NCBI GenBank assembly: GCA_947311845.1
Contig: CAMZMU010000123.1
Coordinates: 17,474,785 to 17,538,784 of the forward strand
Direction: 5' to 3'
DNA: 64,000 bases
Origin: Poa pratensis
Taxonomy: Eukaryota; Streptophyta; Magnoliopsida; Poales; Poaceae
A program made the position numbers and the translations under genes. Under the pieces are notes generated by a model. The model was not told where the DNA came from. It saw only the letters and a program-made list of their open reading frames with translations, and did not search any database. Positions 11,601-21,689 of this stretch are shown piece by piece (the stretch's first letter is position 1; each line of letters opens with the position of its first letter).

Positions 11601-12096
11601 GAGCCAACAAGATAAGATATCAAATAAAAGCAATAAGGCTCAACACAAGTAAATGGTGTGCAAACCAACATACACATACTTGATTACTCAAGATAAGTAA
11701 GTAGAGAGCACAACACATACAAACACTAGCAAGGTACAAAACCTAACACATGCAAGGGTGCAAGCAACTTTCAATGTATATATGATTTAAATAAAAGTTA
11801 CCGCAAGGAGGAACATTGGATATGAGATAGAACAATATAATCCAAATGACTTGGCTTGAGAAATATAATTGATGAAGATCCCTTAATTCTTCATGATGTA
11901 GCCAAGTCTCCAATGCCCTCCAACAACACCTATTGATCAAGTTTTAGCTTGTTGGTCCCCAACCAAGTTGGGTCCTAAGAGGTTAGTCACAATAGGCTTG
12001 GCAACCCAAATGGTTCTTTTCTTGACACCACTTTGAGTACCAACATATTTGGCAAACACATTGCCAACCTTATCCTTCCGAAGAGAATAATCATCA
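8661..12096 (-). mobile_element. Non-coding interior of the Copia-type element
   Basis: This 3.4 kb AT-rich stretch lies downstream of gag on the element's strand. No reverse transcriptase, integrase or RNase H frame is recognisable. Several blocks look like diverged copies of one another, each joining a G-rich core (minus strand GGGGGAGTAATA or similar) to a phrase containing TGTGCATTA: around 10530-10630, 10700-10770, 11330-11400 and 11530-11600. They suggest an old, degenerate tandem repeat with a period of about 180-200 bp. The left end (8661) is a rearrangement breakpoint, not an LTR boundary, and no polypurine tract is seen there. Confidence 0.55.
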
Positions 12097-14299
12097 TCAA
12101 TAATAATGGGGTTGGATAAGGTACCATTTGTGCATGAAGAAGCAAGTGACCCTTCTCACGGCATAGGTAGCAACATCTACTTCCTCCTCTCTTCTTAGTT
12201 GGAGTCTTGACTTGAGGAGGGTAGCTTGATTCTTCTTGGGAAGAGGCCGTTCTTCAACTTGAGGAACTTGAGTTTGAACTTGAGGCTTCTTCCCTTGTTG
12301 CTTCTCACTAAGAGCCTTCTTCTTCAAAGGGCAAGATCTAACATGGTGCCCTTCAACTTTGCACTTGAAGCAAACAATCTTGGCCGAATCTTTAACTTGT
12401 TCTTGGCCCTTTTCTTCTTGTTGACTTGGACTTGTTCTTGTTATTGGAGTTGAATCCAAGTCCACTCTTGTCATTGGGGCGTCTTTGAACACTCAACATA
12501 TTGTCAAGTGTAGAATCCCAACATGACGCTTTTCCAAGTCTTTCTTCAAAGAAGTGACTTGGGCCTTGAGCTCATTTAATTCCTCTACATGGTTAGTATC
12601 AACAAAAACTAGAGGAAGTAGAAGCTTCATTGTTAGAGCAACAAGGCATGAAAGTAATTCATCACAAGATGTAGCAATATTGTGAGTGGATGAATCACTA
12701 GGACTAGCACATGGCAATAAAGCATTTTAGTAGAAGTTGTGCCTTTGTCCACATGAGGCTCACAAGATGTTACCTTTGTAGTATAGCCTCATGAGCTAAC
12801 TTTAGCCTAGCATGGGATGCTAGAAGATCATCATTAGAGCTAGAAAGCTTTTCATGACTTTCTTCCAATTTCCCATACTTGCTAGTAGCAACTCAAGTTG
12901 AGCCCTTAGCTCAACATTCTCCTTCAAAATAGATGCTTCACAAGAAGTGGAGTTAGTAGCACAAGCATCATTAACATTAGAAATGGAAGAAGACAACTTG
13001 GCAAGCTCATCATTCTTAGATAGTTGAGTTTGGAGTTGATCATGAGACTTGATAAGGAGAGAGTGTTCACTTTCTAAAGCCTTGTGAGCTTTGTCAAGTC
13101 TCTCTATGTCCTCACTTAGTCTAGCATTGCCAACACCAAATTCAACTTTTTCCTTTTTAAGCACTTTATATTTAGCAAGCATGATCTCTTTCCTTAATGA
13201 TTTTAGCAATAATAAGATCATTAGACTCATCAAGAGATTCAAGTTCTCTTCAAGAGAAGACCTAAGCTCTTCTTCTTCTTCAAGAGAAGCTTTCAAGGAA
13301 GCTATAGTAATAGAGTCATCCCTCTCAATTTGACATTTCTCATCAAATTGACTTTCCAAATCCTCAATGAATTCCCTACTCTTAGTAACATAATCAATGA
13401 TTTCACAAGAGGAGGGATAGCTTTACTACCTTTGGGGAGAGCACCAAGTACCATCTCACCCATCTTGGTTAAGGATTCAAAATCAAATTCTTCATGAGAA
13501 TCCTCATCCACATCATCACAATTTGGATTTGAGGTGGGAGACACCTCGGAATCCTTAGCCATAAGGCAAACATGATTAAAGAAGATGAAGAATTACTTGA
13601 AGCACCATTTAGGTCCATGTCTTGTTCCAACAAATGTTGGGATTCCTCTACATTGTTAGTCATGCAAGTACTAGAGGATATGGAAGCATTGTTTTCATGG
13701 CAACAAGACATAGAAGCATATCATCATGAGATTTAGTTAAACAACTATTACATGATATGCAAGGACTATCAACTCTAGCATGTATGACATTTGGAGTGCT
13801 AGAAGAGTTTAAGTCCAAAGATAGAACATTGCAATGAGATAGAGATGAAGTATAGTCAATAGAATATTCACCATCACAATGCAATTTCTATCACCACTCA
13901 CCATATCATTACCTTGTGACAAATCACATGTTGGTGAAGTGGAAGAAGTTGTGAACTCATCACGGCCGGAGGTGGAAGGAGAACAATCATCCTCAATAAT
14001 TTGGACACTTCATATATATCTTGAAGCTTGGTCCAAAGCTCATGAGCGTTCCGAAAAGGCATGATTGAAGCAAGAACTACATCGCTCAAAACACATATAA
14101 GACCATTAGAAACTAGAGTCTCGAGATGAGAGTTTTCCTCATCCTCTAAAGATAATTCTTGAGAATCCTTTGGAGGAGAAAAACCCACATCTACAATCCT
14201 CTTAATATAATTTGGACCCATGGCCCTAAAAAGATTAAGCATGCGAATTTTCCAAACATCATAATTTGTGCCATCGAATATGAAAGTGGGATCGTGCAC
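12097..14299 (-). pseudogene. Gag-like polyprotein gene of the Copia-type element, frameshifted
   Basis: Reading leftwards from 14299, the first frame (MHDPTFIFDGTNYDVWKIRM, then FRNAHELWTKLQDIYEVSKL) is the N-terminal domain of plant Copia Gag (UBN2/DUF4219 type). The middle (13562-12820) is a long, acidic, Glu/Lys/Leu-rich coiled-coil region, for example KVLKKEKVEFGVGNARLSED. The last frame (12492-12097) has one CCHC zinc knuckle, CFKCKVEGHHVRSC, near 12331-12372, with spacing C-x2-C-x4-H-x4-C. At least four frameshifts or stops separate these pieces, so no intact protein is made. Gag packages element RNA into cytoplasmic particles. No pol follows, so the element could only have moved using enzymes supplied in trans. 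Confidence 0.7.
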
Positions 14300-14356
14300 T
14301 AATTCCTAAACGACATCTTTTACTCTCTAGGCGGTAAAGCCCAAAAAGAGAGCCCA

Positions 14357-14369
14357 GGCTCTGATACCA
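14357..14369 (-). other. Primer-binding site of the Copia-type element
   Basis: The minus strand reads TGGTATCAGAGCC two bases inside LTR copy 2. This is the initiator-methionine tRNA complement typical of plant Copia elements, and it identifies 14372-16466 as the 5' LTR of a leftward element. Confidence 0.9.
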
Positions 14370-14371
14370 AT

Positions 14372-16466
14372 TGAAAGGACAAGATGTCGCCTAGAGGGGG
14401 GGGTGAATAGGCGATTAAAACTTTTCCGGTTTAGGCTTGCTAATTGCGGAATAAAACTAGGTGTTTAAATTAACAAGCCAACAACCTAAATAAACTAGGC
14501 TCACCTATGTGCACCAACAACTTATGCTAAGCAAGACAAGCAACAAGGTGATAGCAATATAGAATACTTCAAGCACGAAGGCTATCACAATGTAAAGTGC
14601 ATAAGTAAAAAGCTCGGGTATAGAAATAACCGAGGCACGCGGAGACGAGGATGTATTCCCGAGTTCCTCCTTGAAAGGGAGTACGTCTCGTTGGAGAGGT
14701 GTGAGGCACCACAAAGGTCGATCTCAACCCACAAAGGTTTCACCCTTTCTCCGATGAACCGCACCACAAAGGTTTGGTTCACCTTCCACTATCGGTATTC
14801 CTTCGAGGCGGAATCCGGAGCCTTTCAACAACAATCCGAGGCACAACCCACAATGGGATTGGGGGCTCCCGAACGGCTTCAAGTGACCACACAAGGGTCC
14901 AACCACCACAAAGGCGTCTAGGGTCCAAGACCCAAGAGTAACAAGTTCACAAGCTTTCAACTTCCACGAATCCTCGTGGAGAGCACACCGATGCACCAAA
15001 TGCAAAAGGCAAGAGCACAAGTGCTCAAATCCTTCACTCTCAAATCCCACCACAAGCAACTAATGCTTATGGGGGGAGAAGAGAGGAAGAACAAGGAAGA
15101 ACACCAAATCCCTCCAAGATCTAGATCCAAAGCTTCCCCTCACTTAGAGGAGAGATTGATTGGTGGAATGGTAGATCTAGATCTCCTCTCTCTTTCCCTC
15201 TAATTGAGGCAAGAATCATGGAGGAATAGAGAGAAATCCAAGCTCAAGAAGGTCAACAATGGGGGGCTTTTTCGTGCTTGGAGCTTAGGGAACCGTTGGG
15301 GAAGAAACCCCTTAAATAGGTCCCCTCAAAAAACTGACCGTTGGAGAAAACTGTGAGGCCGGCCTGGGAGCCGGCCTGGCCGGGCTGGGGGCCGGCCTGG
15401 GGGCCGGCCTGGAGGCCGGGCAGCCACCCGAGGCAGCCGGCCTGGGAGCCGGCCTGGGCCGGCCTGGAGGCCGGGCAGCCACCCGAGGCAGCCGGCCTGG
15501 GAGCCGGCCTGGCCGGCCTGTGGGCCGGCCTAGCAGAACCCGAAATTGTAACATCCATAACTTTTTCATCCGGACTCCGATTTCGATGATCTTGGGCTCG
15601 TTGGAATCGCAACGAAGAGCCCTTCAAGATTATGCAGAGAAACATCATAGTCCATCATGTGAGGAGAAGACCAAATGTAGAAAGGTAAAACCTCTCTAAA
15701 GAAGATGAACCGGCAAAACCTCAAAACCGAAAACACAACAAGTTTTCAATACGAAATCCGTTTTCGGTGAACTAGAGCTTGGTATGGAGATGAACACAAG
15801 CTCTAAATTCTCACAAGGATAAAAGCCAAATAAGAACCAAGAAAGATGATATGCCAAGTATGCAAAGGTTTGAGCTCTCCACAAAGATGCGATCAAGTTA
15901 CTCACTTGAGAGCCCCTCTTGATAGTACGCCGTCTATCCTATAACCCGGTCTCCCACTAACACCATGAGACCGGTAAAATAGAAAACCTATCAAGATCAT
16001 ACCTTTGCCTTGCGCATTCCACTTGAGCTAGATGAAGACGATCTTGACTCCCTCAAGTTGGAACACCTTTCTTGATTGTGTGCTTGCTAGCACATGCTTG
16101 ATGAAGACTTCTCCAAATGCTCCCCCATACACCATTATGGGAGAGCCTTGCTAAGCTCCGTCTTCATGAATCCACTTGCACTTTATCTTCTTCTCTTGAT
16201 ATAGGTGATGGCTTGGAGATAAACATAAATGTTCACTCAATCTTCTTTTCCAAGCCATGCTTGCAATAAGCTCAACTCTCGATGACCATTCTTCATATAA
16301 ACCCTTGAATAGAGCATTGATCATCATGTAATCTTCTAGAGTCCAACACATGAACTCCAATCTTCTTCATGGACAAGATCTATAAAGATATCTCAATGCA
16401 ACCATTAGTCCATAAGGATTGTCATTAATTACCAAAACTACGCATGGGGCAACACATGCACTTTCA
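14372..16466 (-). mobile_element. Copia-type LTR, copy 2 (5' LTR)
   Basis: The block is 2095 bp with TG...CA ends on the minus strand. Its inner end abuts the primer-binding site and its outer end abuts gccgt at 16467-16471, then host fragment B. It is the partner of 5520-7615. The same GC-rich minisatellite lies at 15356-15531. Differences from copy 1 are concentrated in the primer-site-proximal 900 bp. Confidence 0.85.
15356..15531. repeat. GC-rich minisatellite inside LTR copy 2
   Basis: Same array as at 6507-6680: GCCGGCCTGG variants within a duplicated unit of about 65 bp. The two arrays differ only by the length of two G runs that I can see. Confidence 0.85.
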
Positions 16467-16980
16467 GCCGTCTCTAGCCAGAACAACGGTGGAGGACGGC
16501 GGCAATGGTGTGGCGCTCTAGGTCGTACCCTCACGTACGTTTTGGAGCACATCGCCGCGGGGAACCAGCCGCGGCTCGAGATGCCCCCTCGGCTCCAGGT
16601 TCCCCGTGGCTCGAGATGCCGCCTCGGGCTCCAGCCTTCTCCCGCGCAGCGGCGCGTCGTGGATGCCCAGGAGGATGGGCATCGGCTCCTCCTCCTCGTC
16701 GGGGCACCGCTCGTCCTCGACGCCCACCTCTTCCACGCCGCGCTCGGTGGCGACGCCACTCTCCCGCGTCAAGTCTGAGCCAGAGGACACGGCGCACAGG
16801 AGGCCCAACGGCGGCATCGTCCTCAACTCCGGCCGCCACGTTCCTTCGTCCCCAAGGGGCCGCCTGCGCCTCGTCAAGCCGAAGAAGGAGCCCGGCACTG
16901 GCGCTCGCCGCTGAAGAAGCCGAAGGTGGAGCCGGCATGGGATGCGCCACGTGAGTACGTCCGCTCGACGCTCAAATCGG
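16467..16980 (+). pseudogene. Host gene fragment B, copy 2
   Basis: Near-identical to 7616-8128, starting at the gccgt outside LTR copy 2. It carries the same protein landmarks: RRQWCGALGRTL, TYVLEHIAAGNQ, MPRRMGIGSSSSSGHRS, VKSEPEDT, RLRLVKPKKEPGTGARR. The visible differences from copy 1 are mostly single-base indels (for example ctcgggctcc against ctcggctcc), which shift the frame in different places. It ends where gypsy-type LTR sequence begins, so its C-terminal part is missing. Confidence 0.6.
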
Positions 16981-17758
16981 AAGCGCCCGACAGCAACTCC
17001 AGGAGGGGGTATTTATGCTAGATAGTGGGTTCATGCCTCCAGTAATCTGGGCGAGTGACAGCAACGTCTAAGATTGTGGATGTGTTGTTGCCACTAGGGA
17101 TAACATAACAATGCTATGTCTACGGTCATATGTATTTGTTTACATTATGCACATTACTTAATGCGATTATCCGTTGCTTGCAACTTAATACCAACGGGGG
17201 ACACGGATGTTAACCTGACGGTGGATTATTAGTCATAGATGCGGTTGGATAACGGTCTATGTATCTGTCGTAATGCCCAATTAAATATCATGGTAGTCAT
17301 CTTGTCATTTATAAGTATTGTCATGCGCTCACTATTTTATCAATTGCCCAGCTGTAATTTGTTTACCCAACATGTTATTTATCTTTATGGAGAGACACCA
17401 CTAGTAAACTGTGTACCCCTGTCCATTCTTTTATACTGATAAAACCACCAACTGCAAACAATTGTTCTCTTTACTTCCTGAAATTAAATACTATTTTCCA
17501 CAACATACGTTTAATCCTTTGTTACAGCAAGCCGGGAAGATTGACAACCTTCCTGTTTCGTTGGGCAAAGTAGTTTGATTGTGTTGTGTGCAGGTTCCAC
17601 GTTGGTGATCGAGCAACGGCGCTACCAACAACCTTCTGAAGTGCTCCTACTCCTCCTGGATCTGACAGTCTTGGTTTCTTACTGAGGGAAAACTTGCTGC
17701 TGCACTGCTTCATACCTTCCTCTTGGGGTCTCCCAACGAACGTGTGTTTCACGTCATC
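16981..17758 (+). mobile_element. Gypsy-type LTR 3' part and 5' leader fragment
   Basis: 16981-17520 is the same LTR-like sequence as 8129-8660. 17521-17758 continues with gccgggaagattgacaacct, ttgtgtgcaggttccacgtt and cttactgagggaaaacttgc, phrases I recall from the leader just downstream of LTRs in Triticeae gypsy elements. The segment is wedged between fragment B copy 2 and copy 3, in the plus orientation. No target duplication is visible because both its ends are truncated. Confidence 0.45.
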
Positions 17759-18256
17759 ACAGCGGCGCGTCGTGGATGCCCAGGAGGATGGGCATCGGCT
17801 CCTCCTCCTCGTCGGGCACCGCTCGTCCTCGACGCCCACCACTTCCACGCCGCGCTCGGCAGCGACGCCACTCTCCTGCGCCAAGTCTGAGCCAGAGGAC
17901 ACGCCGCGCAGGAGGCCCAACGGCGGCATCGTCCTCAACTCCGGCCGCCACGTTCCTTCGTCGCCAAGGGGCCGCCTGCGCCTCGTCAAGCCGAAGAAGG
18001 AGCCCGGCACTGGCGCTCGCCGCTGAAGAAGCCGAAAGTGGAGCCAGCGTGGGAGGTGCCACGTGAGTACGTCCGCTCGACGCTCAAATCCTCGACGACA
18101 GCGAGGAGGAGGAGGAGGAGGCGCCAGCGCCGCCCGGGCCGAGCAGGTGGCACGGCGATGACTGCGGAGCAGGCCCCAACCGCGCCCCCGTCGCGCCGCC
18201 GAGCGACTCCGACGACGACGGCGGCGACTGCACGGTGTTCTACAACTAGTTCGGCA
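17759..18256 (+). pseudogene. Host gene fragment B copy 3 plus C-terminal part C
   Basis: 17759-18090 matches the second half of fragments B1 and B2 from cagcggcgcgtcgtggatg onward, but with roughly ten substitutions, so it is an older duplicate. It continues past the point where B1 and B2 stop. In the coherent frame it reads LDDSEEEEEEAPAPPGPSRW, an acidic tail, then SDSDDDGGDCTVFYN, then a stop at about 18247-18249. This Asp/Glu-rich tail ending in VFY resembles what I remember as the C-terminus of this grass family. Frameshifts make it a pseudogene. The function is unknown. Confidence 0.55.
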
Positions 18257-19014
18257 TGTAGAATGCCATCTAAATATAGTTTAAATATTTATATTTTCAA
18301 GTCTTTTATGTAATCGGCCAACTATGTACGAATTTCGCCTATATATGTATGAAATACGTCTAAACTTATTTAAATTTTGCCCAATTTTTTTTTTTTTATG
18401 CCGGGTTCTATCCTTGGTTTCACGGCCGGGAAAACGTTCAACACAGGGCGACAAATACCGCCGTTGGCATCCCAGGCGGCCCAATTTAACACCGGAAATC
18501 GGCCGGGAGGTCGAGATGCCCTAAACACTAACACTGAAGATCGAGCTGGGCGTACGCCGGTACGGTAAAGTTAATAAACAGTTTATGTACGCGTTCGACC
18601 AATTGTCATCGATCTCTGACGGAAAGCTTCTGAAAAGCTAGCCGTGCGACACAAAAATCTGTCATTTTACATCTACCTTATAGTCGACCTAGCCACCTAG
18701 CTAGGGGAGGGTTGATATTTAGCCGGCCAAGCTCAGTACTGACATGATCTATCGATCGATCGATAAAGCTGAACGATCGGTCCATGCATGTACCGCGAAG
18801 GTTTTCTAGCGAGGACTGGAGACCGCCGAGAACGTACATCGTCCGGCCGGCAGGTACGTACGTGAATGGGGCAGCCAAGTTGCATGCGGTTATTTACGTG
18901 ACCGATTTGCACGTCGCTGTCGCGGCTTTTATTGCATGGAGCGGACGGACCCGATGTGGCGTGGGCTGCCGCGCAATCCCTGGACTCCCACACGTGCCGC
19001 TGCCCCGCTTGGAT
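18257..19014. other. Intergenic stretch, no gene seen
   Basis: After the end of fragment C comes an AT-rich possible 3' tail (18260-18400, with a 14-base T run near 18386), then ordinary intergenic DNA. A GATC-type short tandem palindrome (atctatcgatcgatcgataa, about 18747-18766) is the only pattern noted. The ORFs of 60-86 codons here show no family resemblance. Confidence 0.5.
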
Positions 19015-19109
19015 GTAAAAGTGGGATTAGCGAGATAAGTGGGATGCTACAAATTTGATGGTCCCACCTAAATTGTACTATCCCGTTTATCCCACCATCC
19101 CACTCTTAC
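19015..19109. repeat. Small foldback element, 95 bp
   Basis: The first 35 bases (starting gtaaaagtgggattagcgag) and the reverse complement of the last 35 (gtaagagtgggatggtggga) align with few mismatches. This is a short MITE-like inverted repeat; the superfamily is not determined. Confidence 0.6.
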
Positions 19110-19151
19110 CATCCCTCGGCCCTCGCGCATGTACATAAGCTACATAATATG

Positions 19152-20210
19152 CAGTGGCGGACCCAGGAATTTGTCAAACCCTGGGTGCGCCGCAATGCAA
19201 CTAATTTTTTTTCTCCCACAAATGTATGAAATATGGAGCAAATATTGTGTTCAAGATAGTTTTAATGCGAAAACACGAATATAATACATTAAAAAGAAAG
19301 CAATAGAAACAATAAGCCTTATCACGAGACTCGCTATATTCTATCCAATCATACTTATCATACCATGTTTTTGAAAACCCTCTAGATCCAGTTCCATTCC
19401 TAGGAAATTCACAATTGGTTTAGTTGGCCCCTTCAAAAGGTATGCTCTTTTCACTTGATCTTACATTTGGATGATATTCATTGATTTGTTTCCTAAGAGC
19501 GGGACCACACACTATCTCATCCGGATTAAACACATCCTCCACCTCATGCCTCTCTTCCTCCTCACTTGCCACATTTGGTTGCGGCGGTGGTTGCGGCAAG
19601 CTTCTTGTATCAACCAAAAACCTCCCAATTTCTGAAATTAGTAAGATTTTTATCAATATTGATCATTAATTCAAGCCATCGCAGTATAGCTATTTAGAAA
19701 CTTATGCACAAATTATATCAACAAAAAATGTGCAATTCATGGTCGGAAAATTCTAAATTGAGTTACAAATCAGAATTAAACTAAAATGGAGGCATGGAAA
19801 TTACCCATCTGTCTTTCTGCTGTTGAAGTCGAGCCTGACGAGCCTACCGCCCCCACGTCGCCTCTTCGGCGCTTGCGGCCGCCAGATGCAGCTGGGCCTG
19901 GCCATTGCTGCCTGGGACGGCCGCCGTCGCCGCCGCGAAGATCTGCAGCCAGGGGCGGACCTCCTCCGGGGGCTCCATCGTCCATGGTCTGCCCGGCCGC
20001 CTGCCGGTCTGAGGCCGTCACCCATCGAGGGCTGTCGCGCGGCGACGCTGGCGTGGATGGGGAATCGCCGCGACGTTGCGGTCAAGGGTTTCAGAGCAGA
20101 GGTCGATGGGGATTGGGGAATCGAGTGTTTGGGAACGACGACTACTCGAGTGGCGGCAGGGATGGACTCGATCGAGCCTGGTGTGCGTGCGACAGGGCAA
20201 GAAACGGCCT
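19152..20210 (-). mobile_element. Remnant of a hAT-like transposon with a TTF/ZMYM1-type transposase
   Basis: The left end CAGTGGCGGACCCAGGAATT at 19152 matches the terminus commonly seen in plant hAT-like elements that encode TTF-type zinc-finger/hAT-dimerisation proteins. A minus-strand frame at 19656-19420 reads PALRKQINEYHPNVRSSEKS then IPFEGAN, resembling the conserved block in those proteins just before the zinc finger. The zinc finger, DDE-like and dimerisation domains are absent. GC-rich DNA at 19800-20200 could be the leader exon of the same element. I did not find the matching right terminal repeat, so the right end is approximate. Confidence 0.45.
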
Positions 20211-21041
20211 AGGCCCAGTACCTCAAAGCCCATCACACGCGGAGGAACTTTTTCTTTTTTTTGCCGAGCAGTTTTGCCCCAGCTCGACCAGGATCTGCTA
20301 GCTAATAGCGATCATTTCACGAGGCGGGCAGACAGACTACGCCATTCCCATCCCTGCAGACAGACTAACTAAGCGTGGTAGTCGAGTGAACGGGCTATCA
20401 AAAAGCTCTCGTTTTGTTGCGTATGGAGTACTGACCACACCGAGGGACAGGCCCTGAAGCGAAGGACAGGAACGGGTGCGATGGAAGCCTGGGCGAGCGC
20501 CGGGCAGCAGGGGCGCTGCGTCCGCCCATGATAATATGTCCATGCATTGAACATACGTTCCAACGGTAAGGCATATGCAGTGGTGCATTTCTACAGAGTA
20601 AGACATGGTAATCACTAGTGGCGTGTTTGATTGTCGCGTGGATGCAAATGACCCGTTTGGTTGCTCGCACAAGGCGTTGCATCTAAAAAGTTCGCCCGAG
20701 GGGAACGGTCGATTCAGTCTTTTCTTCAGAGCTAGATCAAGGAGAGCGGTGTGAGGGAAAAAGTCATGCAGGCGGAGACGAAATACTGGTGATGCGGTAC
20801 GGCGACAAGACTAATCTCACCACCCTTATTAGCCGGTCACCGAGAGTGGGAGGACAAATTCCCCCATTTTGACACCGAAGTAGGCGGTGACGGCACTGGT
20901 ATCGGCGAGGACCAAGATCTACCTATCGGGATCTCTAGCCGTCTTCTCCCATTGCGAGTAGCACCACTGAAACCATCCTATCTATTCTTGAAAAAAAAGC
21001 CAGCCTACCATCTATCTTCTTTTAGTTCGTTATGTAAGGTG
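20211..21041. other. Intergenic stretch, no gene seen
   Basis: Non-repetitive DNA, with a phrase at 20620-20690 (cgtgtttgattgtcgcgtgg, then acccgtttggttgctcgcac) reminiscent of ends of grass MITEs. No coding frame with family resemblance. Confidence 0.4.
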
Positions 21042-21050
21042 TAGAGTATA

Positions 21051-21428
21051 GGAAACTATAATTTGCAACTAGTTGCACCGGCACCCAATTGTCGGATGCC
21101 TCACTTTAATTTTTGTAAAAATGTGAAATAAATCATGGACATAGATTATGTTGTATCTTGTGCTCCCAATTTTTTTTATTAAAAATATGACCATATGTGA
21201 CATGTGCAAAATAGACAAATAAAGTGTGAATAGCACATGATACTATTCATTTAGGTTTTCTCCTTTTGCGCAGGTCACATATGGTCATGTTTTTGGATGA
21301 AACTTTGTGGGTGCACAACACACAACACAATCCATGTCCATGATTTATTTCGCAATTTTTAAAAACTCTGAAGTGGTGCATCCGATAAAAGGGGTGTGGG
21401 TGCAACTAGTTGCAGAATATTCGTACCC
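21051..21428. mobile_element. Long foldback MITE, probably Mutator-type
   Basis: The two arms are about 150-190 bp and are imperfect inverted repeats of each other. Shared arm landmarks are ttgcaactagttgcac, cggatgc and aaatcatggacat, each present once directly and once as reverse complement. The element is bounded by tagagtata (21042-21050) and tagagtacc (21429-21437), a 7-of-9 match consistent with the 9 bp target duplication of Mutator-like elements. It has no coding capacity. Transcription would give a long hairpin. Confidence 0.75.
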
Positions 21429-21689
21429 TAGAGTACCACTCATAGGGTTTCACGTTACTTATGCATTTTGATTTCACTTGGATTAGCGGGTGCCGCTTAT
21501 CGTTCAGACATAAACACTTATAACTGTGATGCACACCAGACATGTGTTAGTCCATCATAGAGCAGTTCTTTCCAATCACAGGGTACGTATAATTATATAT
21601 GGTCCATTGTTTGTCTGAAATCAGAAGAGGATGAAAAATCTGAACTACATCTACAATAACAGTAATGTAGAGGCCGTGAACTTGTTGTG

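Noticed and set aside
17694..18026. 110-codon ORF spanning the gypsy leader and fragment B3
   Set aside because: It is a chance fusion across the junction at 17758/17759; only the part after the junction has family resemblance.
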